Source: Candidatus Bathyarchaeota archaeon
GTDB lineage: Archaea; Thermoproteota; Bathyarchaeia; 40CM-2-53-6
Reading direction: 5' to 3'
DNA: 50,281 nucleotides
NCBI GenBank assembly: GCA_005882895.1
Contig: VBBD01000012.1
Location: forward strand, 1 to 50,281
A model generated the notes under the pieces. It was not told the origin of the DNA. It saw only the letters and a program-made list of their open reading frames with translations, and searched no databases. Each line of letters starts with the position of its first letter. The first letter of the stretch is position 1. A program made the position numbers and the translations under genes. Positions 1 to 8,452 of this stretch are shown here, one piece after another.

Positions 1-2
1 TC

Positions 3-35
3 GGCTTTGTAATCGGAGGACTGGCCGGGCTTTAA
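3..35 (+). CDS. C-terminal tail of a truncated gene at the window edge
   Basis: Frame 3 reads ten residues (GFVIGGLAGL) to a TAA at 33-35. The glycine-rich hydrophobic tail resembles the end of a membrane protein. The rest of the gene lies outside the window, so no function can be given. Confidence 0.25.
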   Translation, partial: GFVIGGLAGL

Positions 36-103
36 CATCCCCGTCGCAGGTTCAGATCTTGTTATATTCACACTATCAGCAAATCGGTTCTTGATACCGG
101 GCG

Positions 104-268
104 ATGGCGCCGACAAGCATGGTGGACACGGTGCAGAAACAGAACGCTAGCCTTGAGGATCGCGTGTTCAAACTCAAGCTACAATGGATGATGGCGAAGG
201 ATGAGAATGAGCGGCGCAGGATAAGCGAAGAGATCAGGCGTCTCATCCAGACGACACCTTCAAAATAG
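104..268 (+). CDS. small 54-aa charged, probably helical protein
   Basis: ATG at 104 opens a 54-codon frame ending in TAG at 266-268, just ahead of the MFS gene. Residues 15-50 are rich in Glu, Arg, Lys and Leu with a heptad-like spacing, as in a short coiled coil (for example ENERRRISEEIRRLI). I recognise no family. It sits in a 260-bp stretch with no better candidate on this strand. The longer antisense frame over the same DNA looks like a shadow of the MFS gene. Confidence 0.35.
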   Translation: MAPTSMVDTVQKQNASLEDRVFKLKLQWMMAKDENERRRISEEIRRLIQTTPSK

Positions 269-295
269 CCCGTTAGTTCGCCTCTGCACCATCTC

Positions 296-1495
296 GTGGG
301 ACGGGTCGTTACGGACCAGCGAATCGCTGTTAAGCTATCAACCGCTCTGGCGTTCGGCCCGATCGGAATAATCTGGGCATTTCTTCCGATACAGCTGCGC
401 TCCCTTGGGGCCTCGTTCTCACTAATCTCTCTAGTTGCGTTCATTCCGGCGATCGAGACGATTGTCCTCTCCCCAGTCTGGGGAGGGATTCTGGACTCTA
501 CGGGAAAGGGGACTAGGATTCTCGTTCTCTCGTTCCTTGTGCAAGCTCTTGGATTCTCTCTCTTCCCGTTTCTGAAGGATCCTGCACAGTTCGTGTTCGT
601 GATTGCACTCATGGGACTATTCTCCTCAAGCTTCATTCCCATCTTTGCCGCACTGGCGACCGACAAATCCACCCAGTACGGCCGGGCTATCGGAGAATTC
701 TGGACAGCAGCCTCACTAGGCTATGCATCGGCAACCCTAATCGGCGGAGTACTATTCCAATTCCTTGACCCCATCTATCTTTACGTTCTCGGAGCTCTCT
801 ACGGCTACTCAGGAATCCTGGTCATTTCCCTCCTAGCCAAACAAGGGCTTACCATCGCGAAATCCGTGATTCGCGCCGAGGGATATTGGAGTCTTCTCAA
901 GCAGAGAAATATTGGAATTCTCTGCGGCGTATCAATTCTCGCACTCGTTTCATCCTCCTCATTCAACAGTTTCTTCACAATATACTTGGTGGATTCCCTG
1001 AGCGGGTCCCGGTTGATGGCGGGACTGGCCGCAACCGCGACAACGCTCCTCGGGGCGATCGCTTTTCGGGTCGTCGGTCCCTTGGACGATAGGATCGGTA
1101 GGAAACCTGTGTTCCTCTTGGGCGCTGTGGGATATGCGATCTATTTCGCGACGATCTACTTCGTCACCAACACTGTTGTGGTGACTATTTTGTGGACTCT
1201 TCCAATCTATCCATTGATCCAGGCCTCCGCCGCAGCACTGATGTCAGACTACACGACTATCGCTGATAGAGGAAAAGGCCTGGGAATCTTGGAGTCGGCA
1301 ATTAGTCTCGGGGGCGGCATAGGGCCGTTGATCGGTGGAGTGATTGCGGACGCGACACAACTCCAGTCTGTTATTCTCTTCGCGTTTGCCGCCGCTCTCG
1401 GGTCAGCAACACTATCACAACTCTTTCTGCGAGAGCAAACTCAACATCGACAATCCTCTGATTTCCGACAGGCCAACCCAACTCCGATTAAATAA
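296..1495 (+). CDS. MFS transporter
   Basis: This is a 399-aa polytopic membrane protein with the alternating hydrophobic segments of a 12-helix major facilitator. A motif-A-like loop (GGILDSTGKGTR, residues 63-74) follows helix 2. The equivalent loop of the second half is GPLDDRIGRKPV at 261-272. The frame opens with GTG at 296, without a convincing Shine-Dalgarno, and the first helix begins near residue 14, so little is missing. A second, different MFS gene starts 37 bp downstream on the same strand, so the two are probably co-transcribed. The substrate cannot be inferred; related archaeal proteins are drug or sugar exporters. Confidence 0.85.
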   Translation: MGRVVTDQRIAVKLSTALAFGPIGIIWAFLPIQLRSLGASFSLISLVAFIPAIETIVLSPVWGGILDSTGKGTRILVLSFLVQALGFSLFPFLKDPAQFVFVIALMGLFSSSFIPIFAALATDKSTQYGRAIGEFWTAASLGYASATLIGGVLFQFLDPIYLYVLGALYGYSGILVISLLAKQGLTIAKSVIRAEGYWSLLKQRNIGILCGVSILALVSSSSFNSFFTIYLVDSLSGSRLMAGLAATATTLLGAIAFRVVGPLDDRIGRKPVFLLGAVGYAIYFATIYFVTNTVVVTILWTLPIYPLIQASAAALMSDYTTIADRGKGLGILESAISLGGGIGPLIGGVIADATQLQSVILFAFAAALGSATLSQLFLREQTQHRQSSDFRQANPTPIK

Positions 1496-1531
1496 CCCGG
1501 AATCAATCCCGACCATCGCTGGAGAGCCGAG

Positions 1532-2740
1532 ATGAATCCCGAAGCCCAAGAGAAACGGGGATTCTTCTCCAAGATTCCTCGTAAACTAAAATGGCTAATT
1601 GTCGCCCTTGTCTTCAACAATGTCGCGATAGGCTACCTCCTTGTCTACCTCACAGCATTCTTTCCCGAACTAAACATCAGCGCAGGCATCGTAGGACTAC
1701 TCCTCGGGCTAGAGGGAGCAATGGTTCTCCTCTCAATACCCCTCGGAATACTCTCCGACAGGAAGGGGCGGAAGAAACTGCTCCTGACCGGGACCTCTCT
1801 AGTTCCCCTTCCTATCATAATGATAGCCCTAACCGTCAACATCAGCCTCCTTGTTGTAGCCGCAATAGTTCTTGGGATAGCCGAGTCGGCCGCGCTGTCA
1901 ACTTGGAACGCGATAATCGCTGATCAGACAGGCTTGGAAAACCGGGACGCCTCCTTCTCCCTCTCATTCATCCTTGGCAATGGAGGCGTAGCGTTCGGGT
2001 TCCTACTGCCAACATTCATCCCAGCCATCCAATCTTTGACTGGACTGAACTCGATCACCGTCCATCAGGACCTCCTAGTGCTCCTAGGACTAATCTCAGC
2101 TATCACGCCGGTCTGGCTGTTTCGCATCCTCAGAGGCTACAAGGAAACTCCAAACCCGTCAAAGCTGATCAGAGGCAAGAATTTCCCGACACTCCTAAAA
2201 TTCTCCGGGATAAACAGCCTTATCGGACTCGGAGCAGGATTCATAATTCCTCTAATACCAACCTGGCTCTTCCTCAAGTTCGGAACGCCCGACACTTTTA
2301 GTGGGCCTTTACTCTCGCTGTCAAATCTCACAATTGCTCTGGCTGCGATCACTAGTCCCCGGCTATCAAGCAGGTTCGGCCTGCTCAAAGCAATAGTCGC
2401 GACGCAAGGGTTCTCGACAGTGTTTATGCTAAGCCTCGCGTTCGTCCCGGACGTTAGACTGGCCGGAGGACTCTACATCATTCGCGCAGCTTTGATGAAT
2501 ATGTCAGTACCCTTGCAGGACTCCTATCTGATGGGCATCATGTCCCAGGAAGAGAGGGGTCTGGCGAGCTCCATCAACACAGTCGTCTGGAGAATTCCCA
2601 ACAGCATAACCACAGTGATAGGAGGCTTGATCCTGGCAACAGGAAGATTCGACATTCCCTTCTATTTAGCCGCGGTATTCTACGTGATCTCCATCTCATT
2701 GTTCTATACGCAGTTCAAGAATATTCGACCTCAGAGTTAG
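1532..2740 (+). CDS. MFS transporter
   Basis: This is a 402-aa protein starting at ATG 1532. The cytosolic N-terminus (about 20 residues, basic) is followed by about 12 hydrophobic helices. The classical MFS motif A is present between helices 2 and 3 as GILSDRKGRKKL (residues 72-83). It lies 37 bp behind another MFS gene on the same strand but differs in sequence, so this is a tandem pair and not a recent duplication. The pair could act independently or as a two-protein exporter. No ligand is apparent. Confidence 0.88.
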   Translation: MNPEAQEKRGFFSKIPRKLKWLIVALVFNNVAIGYLLVYLTAFFPELNISAGIVGLLLGLEGAMVLLSIPLGILSDRKGRKKLLLTGTSLVPLPIIMIALTVNISLLVVAAIVLGIAESAALSTWNAIIADQTGLENRDASFSLSFILGNGGVAFGFLLPTFIPAIQSLTGLNSITVHQDLLVLLGLISAITPVWLFRILRGYKETPNPSKLIRGKNFPTLLKFSGINSLIGLGAGFIIPLIPTWLFLKFGTPDTFSGPLLSLSNLTIALAAITSPRLSSRFGLLKAIVATQGFSTVFMLSLAFVPDVRLAGGLYIIRAALMNMSVPLQDSYLMGIMSQEERGLASSINTVVWRIPNSITTVIGGLILATGRFDIPFYLAAVFYVISISLFYTQFKNIRPQS

Positions 2741-2800
2741 GTGAAATTTCGCTCAGCATCTTTTTAGCCACCGCGACACTCATTCAGAGCAGAGGTCAGT

Positions 2801-3247
2801 ATTACGTCCCAAACCCACGCTCCAAGCGCCACGATATCACCGAGAGAGGTTCTGAAGAAATACGATGTAATTGCCGTGGTGGGCGCTTCGAAGAGCCCTG
2901 AGAAAGAAGCCTATACTGTACCCGCGTACATGAAAGAACACGGCTACACGATCATCCCGGTAAACCCGACTGCTGATCAGATTCTAGGCGAGACAGCCTA
3001 CAAGAGCCTCATGGACCTGCCTCCAGACCTGGCGAAAAAAGTGGATATCGTGGATGCATTCCGTCCCAGCGAAGAACTTCCGCAGGTTGCACAACAAGTC
3101 ATAGAAATGCGGAAAAAGTATGGCAGACCGTTCGCGTTCTGGGCCCAGCTCGGACTCGAAAACGAGGAAGCGAAGAAAATGCTGTCAGCGAACAAGATTC
3201 CCTACGTGATGAACGCCTGCCTCAGAGTCGTCCACAAGCTCCTGTAG
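2801..3247 (+). CDS. CoA-binding (YccU-like Rossmann) protein
   Basis: This is a single-domain CoA-binding protein with a Rossmann fold. Strand 1 and the glycine turn read YDVIAVVGAS, followed by HGYTIIPVNP and a conserved WAQLGLEN region. Such proteins bind CoA or a nucleotide, and their physiological role is unclear. The first ordinary start (GTG 2876) falls inside strand 1 and would cut the fold. The frame stays open back to 2768, and the only plausible initiator is ATT at 2801, preceded by GAGGT at 2793-2797. A T-rich TATA-like box (2758-2766) is about 27 bp upstream of the expected transcript start. The start is therefore inferred; the domain call is firm. Confidence 0.75.
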   Translation: MTSQTHAPSATISPREVLKKYDVIAVVGASKSPEKEAYTVPAYMKEHGYTIIPVNPTADQILGETAYKSLMDLPPDLAKKVDIVDAFRPSEELPQVAQQVIEMRKKYGRPFAFWAQLGLENEEAKKMLSANKIPYVMNACLRVVHKLL

Positions 3248-3386
3248 CTGTCCCCCCGCGACTTCGGGACCAGGATTCAGTCTTCGGTGAATCATATCGT
3301 CCCACTAGGCCTGGTCCATCCGAAGATTCTATTCACGTTATGTGATGCTATTGAGTATGAAAAACGGTGCTAGGGAGTGACAGAAG

Positions 3387-4001
3387 ATGGACGAGACGCT
3401 GATACTCAACCTTGTAGGAACTTTCGCATTCGGCTTGAGCGGTGGAATACTTGCAGTCAGGAAGAAAATGGACCTATTCGGAGTCCTAGTGATATCAGTG
3501 GCAACCGGGCTTGGCGGTGGAATAATGCGCGACCTAATCCTCGGGCACACTCCCCCGATGACGCTGGTTGACTGGCGCTATTTGGCCGCTGCCGGGGTCG
3601 CGGGACTCCTGGTCTTCTTGGATTTCCGCCAAATCGTCCGATGGAGCCGGTTCGTCACAGCTTTCGACGCGGCGGGACTAGCTATTTTCACCGTTACGGG
3701 TACCACAATAGCTCTCTCGGCTGGGCTTAGCCCAGTGCCAGCCTCATTGCTGGGAATGCTTACAGGTATCGGCGGGGGAGCTCTAAGGGACATTCTGGCA
3801 GCGGAAGTGCCGCTGGTGCTGAGGAGCGAGATATACGCAGTCGCTTCCTTACTCGGAGCAATCATAATCGCTGTGGCCAACCAAGCACAAACTCTGGGAC
3901 TTCCCGCTGAGATTCTCGCCGCTGCAGCCACTTTCGCTCTTCGAATGGTCAGCGTTTGGAGAGGCTGGAAGATTCCAATAGCCCACCCGGGAACACGATA
4001 G
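3387..4001 (+). CDS. TRIC/UPF0126 family membrane protein
   Basis: This 204-aa membrane protein is built of two homologous halves of three helices. Each half carries the family signature GxGGGxxRDxL: GLGGGIMRDL at 41-50 and GIGGGALRDI at 127-136. Prokaryotic TRIC/UPF0126 proteins are trimeric monovalent cation channels; the assignment here rests on the repeated signature and length. ATG at 3387 is preceded by GAAG and a clear intergenic space. It converges with the aIF1-like gene (14 bp between stop codons), so it is a single-gene unit. Confidence 0.88.
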   Translation: MDETLILNLVGTFAFGLSGGILAVRKKMDLFGVLVISVATGLGGGIMRDLILGHTPPMTLVDWRYLAAAGVAGLLVFLDFRQIVRWSRFVTAFDAAGLAIFTVTGTTIALSAGLSPVPASLLGMLTGIGGGALRDILAAEVPLVLRSEIYAVASLLGAIIIAVANQAQTLGLPAEILAAAATFALRMVSVWRGWKIPIAHPGTR

Positions 4002-4014
4002 GCTTTTTCTTGAT

Positions 4015-4320
4015 CTAGATCATTTCGATGTTATCGGGGGAGACGCCTAGCGTTGCGAGTTCGTTCTTGGCTTGGTCTCGGTGGTCTCCGTGGAGGATGA
4101 TGCGACCGTTTTCTAGGTCGCCGCTGGTTCCAAGACTCTGCTTCAATTTGTGGGCTAGTCCGGGCAAGTCGATGCTATCCCGGATAAGATCGTGGGGCTG
4201 GACAACGGTCACAAGCCTTCCGGAATGATGCGTCTCCAGCCGGACGATAAAATGGGCGGATTCCCGATCAAGATGCTTCAGTATGTCGCGGAACTCGAGA
4301 TCTTCACTTTCTGTTGACAA
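4015..4320 (-). CDS. SUI1/aIF1-like translation initiation factor, copy 1
   Basis: This 101-aa protein has the SUI1/eIF1 domain from about residue 20 to the end. The conserved core is VTVVQPHDL, a helix LAHKLKQSLGTSG, the basic turn LHGDHRDQ and the C-terminal strand DNIEMI. aIF1 binds the small ribosomal subunit near the P site and monitors start-codon selection. A second SUI1 protein is encoded at 25747-26037. This copy is more acidic at the N-terminus, and its usual basic Gly-Gly loop reads GTSGDLENGRI. It may be a specialised paralogue; which copy is the housekeeping factor cannot be told here. Confidence 0.85.
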   Translation of the reverse strand: MSTESEDLEFRDILKHLDRESAHFIVRLETHHSGRLVTVVQPHDLIRDSIDLPGLAHKLKQSLGTSGDLENGRIILHGDHRDQAKNELATLGVSPDNIEMI

Positions 4321-4529
4321 AGGACGACTTCGCTACCTAGGGAGGGACGACGAGTCTCTTCTACCTTATCTCCGGGCACTGGTCGGCAATGATAAGACCG
4401 CGAATGGCTAGTGTTCGGAGAGGTTGGAGATTCCCAACCAGCAACCAGAGAACATGATAGGGACGAGAATTGTCCCGGTTTCCTCGTGGACCAAGTCGTC
4501 GGTGTCCTGTGAGGCTCGGGTTTGTTTTG

Positions 4530-4853
4530 CTAACCTTCCTTGTGCTCTTCGACGCGCTTATCAGACCATTCATGTCCGCAATGGGTGCACTTGTAGTTGT
4601 ACTGAAATTCCTCCACGTCGACGACCACTGGAACTCCCGGGCCACGTACATAACCACCCCTACTACCAACCGGACCACCCGTCCCGCCCAGTTGTCTTCG
4701 GCGTTCCTGTCTTTCCATATGAACAAGTTGCTTGCCCTCAACCTTTACATGAAATCTGCGTCCACATCCCGGGCAGAATCTGAAAAACTCCGTTTCAAGT
4801 CCACCGTGAGTGTTGATCCCACGCGAATCCGGCCTGTTGGGGCAGGGAGTCAA
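4530..4853 (-). CDS. two-CxxC zinc-ribbon protein
   Basis: This 107-aa protein has one CxxC in the N-terminal half (FCPGCG, about 27-32) and one near the C-terminus (CTHCGH, about 89-94). A Gly/Arg/Pro-rich linker of about 50 residues separates them. The layout suggests either two knuckles of one zinc site or a ribbon with a long insertion. The frame opens with TTG at 4853 and has no better start. It lies alone on the minus strand, with open DNA upstream. No family name is certain; nucleic-acid binding is only a guess from the basic linker. Confidence 0.65.
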   Translation of the reverse strand: MTPCPNRPDSRGINTHGGLETEFFRFCPGCGRRFHVKVEGKQLVHMERQERRRQLGGTGGPVGSRGGYVRGPGVPVVVDVEEFQYNYKCTHCGHEWSDKRVEEHKEG

Positions 4854-5198
4854 GATGAGGAATGGGGCACGAGATGATGAGTCTACGACTTTTTCTCAGA
4901 TCGCATCCCAAGACGGACATTTGTTCAAAGTTGCAACAATCTATTCATTTCTTGTGTTTGGAATCTATTAAGACTATCTTGCGGGGGATCCGCCTAGTTG
5001 TCGGACGTGGTTGAGAATGCTAGGTTTGCTAGTCGTTTGAAAGTGTTCAATCTCGTAGCCCGAGGAGGGTTCGGACTCCGAAGCCGTACCAGAATTCAAT
5101 AGTTGTGATTCGGAACTCTTTCGGCCGAATCTAGCCGAGGCACAGGAGAACAAAGCTCAACTCTCCTCCTGATCTCCTCCATGGGATGGAACGGTTAA
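4854..5198. other. 345-bp intergenic region with a palindrome
   Basis: No credible gene lies here. It contains a perfect 10-bp palindrome (TTCGGCCGAA, 5120-5129) and a short hairpin with arms GGAG/CTCC near 5068-5083. An A/T-rich TATA-like stretch (CTATTAAGAC) sits near 4966. Both neighbouring genes read away from it, so it probably holds both promoters. Confidence 0.4.
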
Positions 5199-5804
5199 TT
5201 GCGAACAGTCTCAGCCTACCCTGACGATGTTGGGCGGCCTCGCGTCTTGAACCAAACTTCTGATGATGACCCCTGGTTGGGGACACTGGAACGCTTCCCG
5301 ACGGTCTACCATGCTCGCGCATCATGGCTTTACGATATCAACACTGAGAGTTTGCAGAAGGCGATCTTCGCAGGCCTCAGATCACTTGCTCAAGAGAAAA
5401 AACCTCTAGAAATCACGGTCGCGGATATTCCCGGGTACCAGCCGGGAGGAGTCGTGTTCAGGTTCGGAGTCGGTAACAAGGACGGGTTCGACATTCTCGA
5501 CGCCAAGGAAGTGGAGAGAGTGATTCGTCGGATAGAGGAGAAAGGAACGTTCAGAACCCTGGATCTAGTCTTTCATCTTCACTACTCTCTGGATGATGGT
5601 AAGAGACACAAGGTCCACCAAGACCAGTACCTGGCAAGACTGACCTTCCAACCTGGACGGGTAGAACTCCTGCTCCACCATCTGAAGGGAGTCAGAAGGC
5701 TCGCCCCTGACGAGCTAGTCCGCATCCTGCTCTCAGCGACCAACCGCGAATTGGGTCAAAACAAGTATCCGGAGTTGGAACTGGAAAGCCTAAGCAGCAC
5801 TTAG
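5199..5804 (+). CDS. hypothetical 201-aa soluble protein
   Basis: I do not recognise this protein. It is soluble and mixed alpha/beta, with the most conserved-looking part starting at SWLYDINTESLQKAI (about residue 42) and running to the end. The frame opens with TTG 5199, and the poorly structured first 40 residues suggest that the true start may be one of the later TTG codons (for example 5247). It converges with the radical SAM gene, and their 3' ends overlap by 4 bp. Confidence 0.6.
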   Translation: MRTVSAYPDDVGRPRVLNQTSDDDPWLGTLERFPTVYHARASWLYDINTESLQKAIFAGLRSLAQEKKPLEITVADIPGYQPGGVVFRFGVGNKDGFDILDAKEVERVIRRIEEKGTFRTLDLVFHLHYSLDDGKRHKVHQDQYLARLTFQPGRVELLLHHLKGVRRLAPDELVRILLSATNRELGQNKYPELELESLSST

Positions 5805-6874
5805 TTGACTACGGGTAGGAATCGGTCTTCGCTGACTGATGAGCTGAGGTTGCCGAATATCGGAAGTTGGTAGCTGCAGTTTGTGCATCTGTTCTTTTCA
5901 TCTAGGTTCCATCCAGTAATGTCGAATCCGTATCTTTTGATCGCGATGTTCTTGCATTCTGGACAGTAGGTATGTTCCCACGGATGCCCGGTAACATTCC
6001 CGACGTAGACGTATCGCAGTCCCTCTTCTCTCGCTACTCTGCAGTGCTCTTCTAGAGTTTTCACTGGAGTACTCGGTAGGTGCATGAGCTTGTAGTCGGG
6101 ATGGAATCTGAGGAAGTGGACTGGCACGTCGGGTCCAAGGTTGTCATAGAGCCAGCGGCTCAATTTGCGTGCCTCATCTAGATTATCCCCAATCTCGGGG
6201 ACGACAAGGTCCGTGATCTCGATGTGCGTCTTACCTCTGTCTCTGATCTCTTGTATCGTCTGAAAGATTGGTTGCGCATCCGGTATTCCGATATACTTTC
6301 TGACAAAGTTCGTTTCCCCACTGCCTTTGAAATCAACCGTTATGCAGTCGAGAAAATCATCCATCATCGCAACAGTATCCGGAGTATCGAACCCATTCGA
6401 GACGAATATGTTGATGAGTCCATTCCTACGCGCCTCGACTCCGATGTCGTGGGCGAACTCCATGAATATGGTCGGTTGGTTGTACGTGTACGCAATCCCC
6501 TGACAACCATGGCTCAGCGCCAGGCTTACCACGTCAGGAGGCATTAGATCGGTTCCTTCCACCTTCCTTCTCTGACTGATGTCAAAGTTCTGGCAATAAG
6601 AGCAAAGCCAGTTACAACCAGTCGTAGCGATGGAGAATATTTTCGACCCCGGCATATAGTGGACAACCGGCTTCTTCTCGATCGGGTCAATATGTCCAGT
6701 GATCACTTTTCCATAGACTAGGAGTTGGAGTTTTCCGCCGATGTTCTGTCGCACCCCGCATAGACCCACTTTTCCCTCGGGAATGTTGCAGTATCGAGCG
6801 CATGCTGTGCATCTGACCCTTGAATCGGCCAGTGTCTGGTAGAGGAGTGCTTCCTTGATCGTTGATTTCACCAT
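5801..6874 (-). CDS. AmmeMemoRadiSam-type radical SAM enzyme
   Basis: This 357-aa protein is related to pyruvate-formate-lyase activases (COG1180). An N-terminal four-Cys cluster (C22, C25, C29, C39) precedes the radical SAM motif CNWLCSYC (C87, C91, C94), which holds the [4Fe-4S] cluster. A C-terminal zinc ribbon contains YCPEC and CTNC. The N-terminal Cys cluster plus C-terminal ribbon is the pattern of the radical SAM member of the AmmeMemoRadiSam system, usually encoded near AMMECR1 and Memo proteins. Neither partner is present here. The reaction is not known. It starts at ATG 6874 and is divergent from nreA. Confidence 0.85.
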   Translation of the reverse strand: MVKSTIKEALLYQTLADSRVRCTACARYCNIPEGKVGLCGVRQNIGGKLQLLVYGKVITGHIDPIEKKPVVHYMPGSKIFSIATTGCNWLCSYCQNFDISQRRKVEGTDLMPPDVVSLALSHGCQGIAYTYNQPTIFMEFAHDIGVEARRNGLINIFVSNGFDTPDTVAMMDDFLDCITVDFKGSGETNFVRKYIGIPDAQPIFQTIQEIRDRGKTHIEITDLVVPEIGDNLDEARKLSRWLYDNLGPDVPVHFLRFHPDYKLMHLPSTPVKTLEEHCRVAREEGLRYVYVGNVTGHPWEHTYCPECKNIAIKRYGFDITGWNLDEKNRCTNCSYQLPIFGNLSSSVSEDRFLPVVN

Positions 6875-6878
6875 GATC

Positions 6879-6903
6879 GGCGGGAAACGGATTTGAACCC
6901 GCC
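6879..6903. promoter_or_regulatory. inverted repeat at the divergent promoter (tRNA-like sequence)
   Basis: Six-bp arms GGCGGG and CCCGCC flank 13 bp, lying 4 bp upstream of the radical SAM start codon. A TATA-like CTATAG (minus strand, about 6906-6911) places the transcript start near this element, so it could be an operator. Read on the minus strand the interior resembles a tRNA T-loop (GGGTTCAAATCC), but no T-stem, CCA end or 5' half goes with it. Confidence 0.35.
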
Positions 6904-6967
6904 TTTGCTATAGGTAGATTGACCGGTTCGGCTTGAAATTGCTTTCCTTACCCTGTAGGCGATAGGT

Positions 6968-8221
6968 TTGCAGGAGACGCTCTACAGGCCAGCACGGAGC
7001 GAACAGAGCCACGAGGTATCGTGTGAGATCTGCAAAGGAAACCGGCTAGTTTGCGTTCAGAACTCTTCCCGGTGTCCAGTCTTCCTCAGGGCGAAGAGTT
7101 TGGTTGACATCGAGAAGATGGTGGGGAAGACCGAGTTTTTCGGACCTTCTCCTCCAGGCGTCTTCCTGGGCAGCTATGGCTATCCGAACCTTCTCGCAGG
7201 TCCTCTCGTCCCTGTGTTGCAGGAGCCGGACCCGTCCTTGCTCGATTCGCCGGACCGGTGGCTTGACAAGTCGATAGACGAGCTGATACGATACAGGTTC
7301 GGCTTGGTTCGGGGAAAGTCCACGGTAAGGGTCCAGGACGCCCGTAACCCGGACAAGACATTGTCACTTGTCCAGGAGATTGTGATGTCAGAGACCCCAA
7401 CTGACACCGAGCTGGTCTTGAAGAAGAAACCGTACGTGAAAATCAACCTTCTAACGAGAAGCTCGCCTCACGGACCGTCAGGAGTTGTAGAACGGCTCAG
7501 CCTTGCCAGCAACCCAGATGTCCCGCGACAAATCGACAAGGTCGTATCCGACACCGACCTCTCCGCCAATGAGGGGGCTCAATCTCTCTACCAGAACGGA
7601 ATATCACAGCAACACATTGTCAGAATGTTCTCCATCGGACTTTTGGGAGCTAGCAGAACGCGAAGGCTGGTCCCGACGGAATGGAGCATCACAGCGATTG
7701 ATGATATTCTAGCGAGAGACCTTCGAGGAAAAGTACTGGATCATCCTCGCCTAGATGAGTTCCGCTTGTTCAGCGCCCACGCTGTCGGCAACAACGTACA
7801 CGTCCTTCTACTTCCGACAAGCTGGATGTTTGAAGCCCTGGAAGGCTGGTTGACAGGGCCAAGACCAGAGGTTTTCGGCGATTATGAACTCAACAAGGGA
7901 AGGAAAGACTATCCCACAAACATTGCAGGCGCTTATCACGCTTCACGCCTCCCTGTCTTGGAATATCTCGACCGAAATCGGAGACAAGCCGGGGCAATCG
8001 TCTTCCTTGAGGTGACGAAGGAATGGGTCCCACTCGGAGTTTGGAGATTCCGGGAACTCGCGAGGAGAGCGCTTACGGGAGACCCGTCCCTGTTCAGGAG
8101 TCTTGAGGAGGCTCTCTCGGAAGCATGGAAGCGATTGCTCATTCCCTCCAGAAATTGGTCGGAGGCGAGTCGTTTGCTAGGCTACTACAAAGCACAGAAA
8201 CAACTGTCCCACTGGACGTGA
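6968..8221 (+). CDS. nreA: NreA-family DNA repair protein
   Basis: This 417-aa archaeal protein matches the Nre family. A four-Cys zinc site lies at the N-terminus (C19, C22, C29, C36), followed by the hallmark GPSPPGVFLGSYGYP and a long conserved body. Nre proteins act in DNA-damage repair and interact with PCNA. The extreme C-terminus, QKQLSHWT, fits a PCNA-interacting peptide (QxxLxxW). The frame opens with TTG 6968; a stop lies in frame 12 bp earlier, so TTG is almost forced. It is transcribed divergently from the radical SAM gene. Confidence 0.87.
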   Translation: MQETLYRPARSEQSHEVSCEICKGNRLVCVQNSSRCPVFLRAKSLVDIEKMVGKTEFFGPSPPGVFLGSYGYPNLLAGPLVPVLQEPDPSLLDSPDRWLDKSIDELIRYRFGLVRGKSTVRVQDARNPDKTLSLVQEIVMSETPTDTELVLKKKPYVKINLLTRSSPHGPSGVVERLSLASNPDVPRQIDKVVSDTDLSANEGAQSLYQNGISQQHIVRMFSIGLLGASRTRRLVPTEWSITAIDDILARDLRGKVLDHPRLDEFRLFSAHAVGNNVHVLLLPTSWMFEALEGWLTGPRPEVFGDYELNKGRKDYPTNIAGAYHASRLPVLEYLDRNRRQAGAIVFLEVTKEWVPLGVWRFRELARRALTGDPSLFRSLEEALSEAWKRLLIPSRNWSEASRLLGYYKAQKQLSHWT

Positions 8222-8263
8222 CTTTTCGACCTCAATGAGTTTCTTCGGAACAACAGGGTCGCG

Positions 8264-8452
8264 CTAGTAATTTCGCAGAATTGACAGAGATGATCCTAAG
8301 ACCAGTAATGGACCAAGAGTCAGAACAAACGCTCCAACTACCGCTTGACCTAGGCCGAATAGAGTGTAAGCTCCGCTGGAGAAGAACGTCTCAACGCCCG
8401 GTATGTAGAGACCTGAGACACCAATCAAGAAGTAGAGAGCAGGCGATGCCAC
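8264..8452 (-). CDS. downstream piece of a possibly frameshifted membrane protein
   Basis: This 62-codon frame encodes two hydrophobic segments (LYFLIGVSGLYIP and LFGLGQAVVGAFVL). It overlaps the end of the 8425-8973 reading frame by 28 bp in a -1 register. The upstream frame stops just where another membrane helix would be expected, and this frame supplies it. The likeliest reading is one gene split by a one-base loss in 8425-8452. A separate small overlapping gene is possible. Confidence 0.45.
   Translation of the reverse strand: MASPALYFLIGVSGLYIPGVETFFSSGAYTLFGLGQAVVGAFVLTLGPLLVLGSSLSILRNY

Noticed and set aside
76-672. 198-codon minus-strand frame
   Set aside because: It is antisense to the first MFS gene and has no recognisable domain; the plus-strand MFS motifs explain the region.
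4424-4877. Two plus-strand frames of 119 and 135 codons
   Set aside because: They lie antisense to the CxxC zinc-ribbon gene, whose paired Cys motifs are the better explanation.
6876-6903. tRNA gene on the minus strand
   Set aside because: A T-loop-like sequence is present but the T-stem does not pair, there is no CCA, and no 5' half is found; kept only as an inverted repeat.
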